A stretch of 64,000 nt of DNA, from assembly GCA_017548365.1 (NCBI GenBank), contig JAFZAC010000041.1:53165-117164 (forward strand), given 5' to 3'. Each line of letters opens with the position of its first letter. The first letter of the stretch is position 1. The notes below the pieces were generated by a model. The model had not been told where the DNA came from. It was given only the letters and a program-made list of their open reading frames with translations, and ran no database searches. Positions 63,929-64,000 of the stretch are shown here, one piece after another. The stretch is from Muribaculaceae bacterium (GTDB lineage: Bacteria; Bacteroidota; Bacteroidia; Bacteroidales; Muribaculaceae). Both the position numbers and the translations under genes were made by a program.

Positions 63929-64000
63929 GCTTACAATCTGTAAGCAGAGCTAATATTATGAAAAACACCGAGGGGAGCGCCTAGCGACAAGGGGGCGAGC

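Larger units (their letters stand above)
63488..64000. other. Non-coding region upstream of the polysaccharide operon
   Basis: No gene is supported in these 513 bp. The left part is the AT-rich leader and promoter of the leftward operon. The right part has a 17-bp direct repeat (63871-63887 and 63912-63928). An abrupt GC-rich end follows (63967-64000, about three quarters GC against an AT-rich flank), which may belong to a different element beyond the window. No UpxY/NusG-like regulator, common before Bacteroides capsule operons, is visible here. Confidence 0.6.

Overview
The window looks like chromosomal DNA from a gut-type member of the Bacteroidales, possibly close to Muribaculaceae. Five observations support this. 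Start sites follow the Bacteroidetes sigma-ABfr pattern (TTG, about 19-20 bp, TAnnTTTG), and Shine-Dalgarno sequences are weak. The gene content includes methylmalonyl-CoA mutase (succinate/propionate metabolism), PPi-dependent phosphofructokinase and an archaeal/eukaryotic-type ProS. It also includes DUF4290 and DUF5063 proteins and a B12-dependent ribonucleotide reductase. The family-level placement is inference; the order-level placement is fairly safe.

Layout of 1-37 kb (core genome). The 5' ends of nuoC, nuoB and nuoA (complex I) run leftwards from the left edge. They are followed by a leader-bearing M23 peptidase, pgk, a leftward GtrB-like/YfhO-like glycosyltransferase pair, and mutA-mutB. 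Next come a small acidic protein, an outer-membrane barrel, kdsB with an M16-like protein, a tRNA-Met, and a U32 (RlhA-like) gene directly behind the tRNA terminator. Leftward blocks follow: omega-amidase, acyltransferase and a small conserved protein; a phosphoglucomutase; and yicC-gmk-nadD-DUF5063-M18 aminopeptidase. Then come a small beta-grasp-like protein with a 5'-nucleotidase, nrdJ, a leftward group (DUF4290, rimM, OmpA-like, proS, ThiE-like), tsaB, a nitroreductase and pfp.

Layout of 37-64 kb (surface-polysaccharide locus). Two assembly modules sit side by side. Module 1 holds a rightward Wzx-type flippase with LicD. It converges on a leftward set: a GT2, a fused nucleotidyltransferase/PLP aminotransferase, and an opine-dehydrogenase-like enzyme. 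Module 2 has a rightward second flippase facing a long leftward operon of about 19 kb that starts from a promoter near 63.7 kb. Its order is Wza, Wzc, WecC, EpsG-like, WecA-like, GT2, GT4, ATP-grasp, EpsG-like, GT4, AAC(3)-like acyltransferase, deacetylase-like, CapK/PaaK-like adenylate ligase, a second opine-dehydrogenase-like enzyme, an alpha/alpha-toroid protein, and WecG.

How the parts work together. WecA, WecC and WecG predict an Und-PP-GlcNAc-ManNAcA-like start, with Wzx/EpsG-like Wzy/Wzc/Wza export. The notable part is the set of tailoring enzymes. Two different opine-dehydrogenase homologues keep their apparent His/Asp dyads. One is translationally coupled to a LicC/PntC-like cytidylyltransferase-aminotransferase fusion near LicD. 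The other sits beside a CapK-like adenylate ligase and an acyltransferase. I infer that the locus makes and attaches unusual amino-acid-derived decorations: a phospho-linked one in module 1 and an amide-linked opine-type one in module 2. No substrate can be proved from sequence alone.
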